Position numbers and translations under genes: made by a program. From positions 1-43,631 of the forward strand of contig MFCV01000025.1 in assembly GCA_001777015.1 (NCBI GenBank): a stretch of 43,631 nucleotides of DNA. The letters are read 5' to 3'. This stretch comes from Candidatus Daviesbacteria bacterium RIFCSPHIGHO2_02_FULL_36_13. Lineage in GTDB: Bacteria; Patescibacteriota; Microgenomatia; Daviesbacterales; UBA10151. Below the pieces are notes generated by a model. It was not told the origin of the DNA, ran no database searches, and saw only the letters and a program-made list of their open reading frames with translations. The first letter of the stretch is position 1. Every line of letters starts with the position of its first letter. Of this stretch, positions 42,921-43,631 are shown piece after piece.

Positions 42921-43631
42921 CATATTGAAGACCCATGGCAGATTTAACTTCATCTAAGGTTTCTGAGGCTGCTTTCCTGGCTTTTTCTGCTCCTTCTTTA
43001 ATAACTTGATCTATATAATCTGGATTTTGTTCCAGTTCTTTTCTTTTTTCCTGAATTGGTTTTAATTCATCAAAAATTGCCTGAGCTAGTTGTCCTTTAA
43101 GTTCAGAATATCTTATTCCATCTCCTGTATATTGTTTTTCGTATTCAGATCTTTTATCAGATCCTTCAAAAAGCTCAACAAAATCTAACAGTGAGGCTAC
43201 TCCACCCTCATTTGGCACTTCACTACCCTTTCCACTATCTGTTGGAGCTTTGGCTAATTTGTTTTTTATTTCATCTAAATTATCCATTAAATTAATATAA
43301 CTTCCTTCAACAGATTTACTCATCTTCCCTTCTCCAGTAAGTGATGGGATATATTCCCCCTCTGTAGCAAATCTTTTCGGCTCAGGAATACTTAAGCCGT
43401 ATTTTTGATTCATTTTTCTGGCTATATCTCTAGCTATTTCTAAATGAGGTTCCTGATCAATTCCTACTGGCACAAGAGAGGCTTTATAAACCAGAATATC
43501 AGCAGCCATCAATATTGGGTAATTAAGAAGAGCCATGGTCACATTCTCTGGATGCTGTCTGACTTTTTCTTTAAAAGTAGGTAAATCCTGCATTCTAGCC
43601 ACAGTCATAACTGAAGAGAAAAAATAAGCTA
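42916..43631 (-). CDS. trpS: Tryptophan--tRNA ligase, partial (N-terminus outside window)
   Basis: AYFFSSVMTVARMQDLPTFKEKVRQ; NYPILMAADILVYKASLVPVGIDQEPHLEIARDIA; KMSKS motif. Frame open to the window end. Confidence 0.92.
   Translation of the reverse strand, partial: AYFFSSVMTVARMQDLPTFKEKVRQHPENVTMALLNYPILMAADILVYKASLVPVGIDQEPHLEIARDIARKMNQKYGLSIPEPKRFATEGEYIPSLTGEGKMSKSVEGSYINLMDNLDEIKNKLAKAPTDSGKGSEVPNEGGVASLLDFVELFEGSDKRSEYEKQYTGDGIRYSELKGQLAQAIFDELKPIQEKRKELEQNPDYIDQVIKEGAEKARKAASETLDEVKSAMGLQYD

Overview
43.6 kb of AT-rich, gene-dense bacterial DNA. Gene content and style suggest a Patescibacteria/CPR genome, possibly Microgenomates-like; this is inference, as there is no rRNA to test it. 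No rRNA, tRNA, CRISPR array, transposase or phage genes were recognised. Main content: (1) a near-complete archaeal-style mevalonate locus (HMGR, archaeal-type HMGS, thiolase, DUF35, two GHMP kinases, diphosphomevalonate decarboxylase-like, IDI-like NUDIX) beside uppS and a polyprenyl synthase; (2) a Fic / response regulator / ATP-dependent DNA ligase / EndoQ operon; (3) carB-carA-pyrB, recF, mutM, class I FBA, GlpX-type FBPase, polA without a 3'-5' exonuclease domain, ftsH and partial trpS; (4) glycosyltransferases and surface proteins. The most unusual signal is dispersed repeats, several inserted in-frame in housekeeping genes. One class is phased heptanucleotide arrays at about nine loci, including carA, carB, polA, a DUF3105 gene and a DUF5667 signal peptide. 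A second encodes [EK]IAS-x(3-5)-RND in the polyprenyl synthase, EndoQ and mutM genes. A third is an ATCCCG/CGGGAT palindrome in the ligase gene, after uppS and in the pyrB leader. Other points of interest: extended -10 promoters placed 5-9 nt before start codons (leaderless transcription), a candidate pyrB attenuator with a 14-aa leader ORF, missing canonical catalytic residues in the decarboxylase and IDI homologues, a DUF35 protein without its zinc ribbon, and an AbiEii-like toxin gene with its catalytic core deleted. All family calls come from reading motifs; no database search was run.
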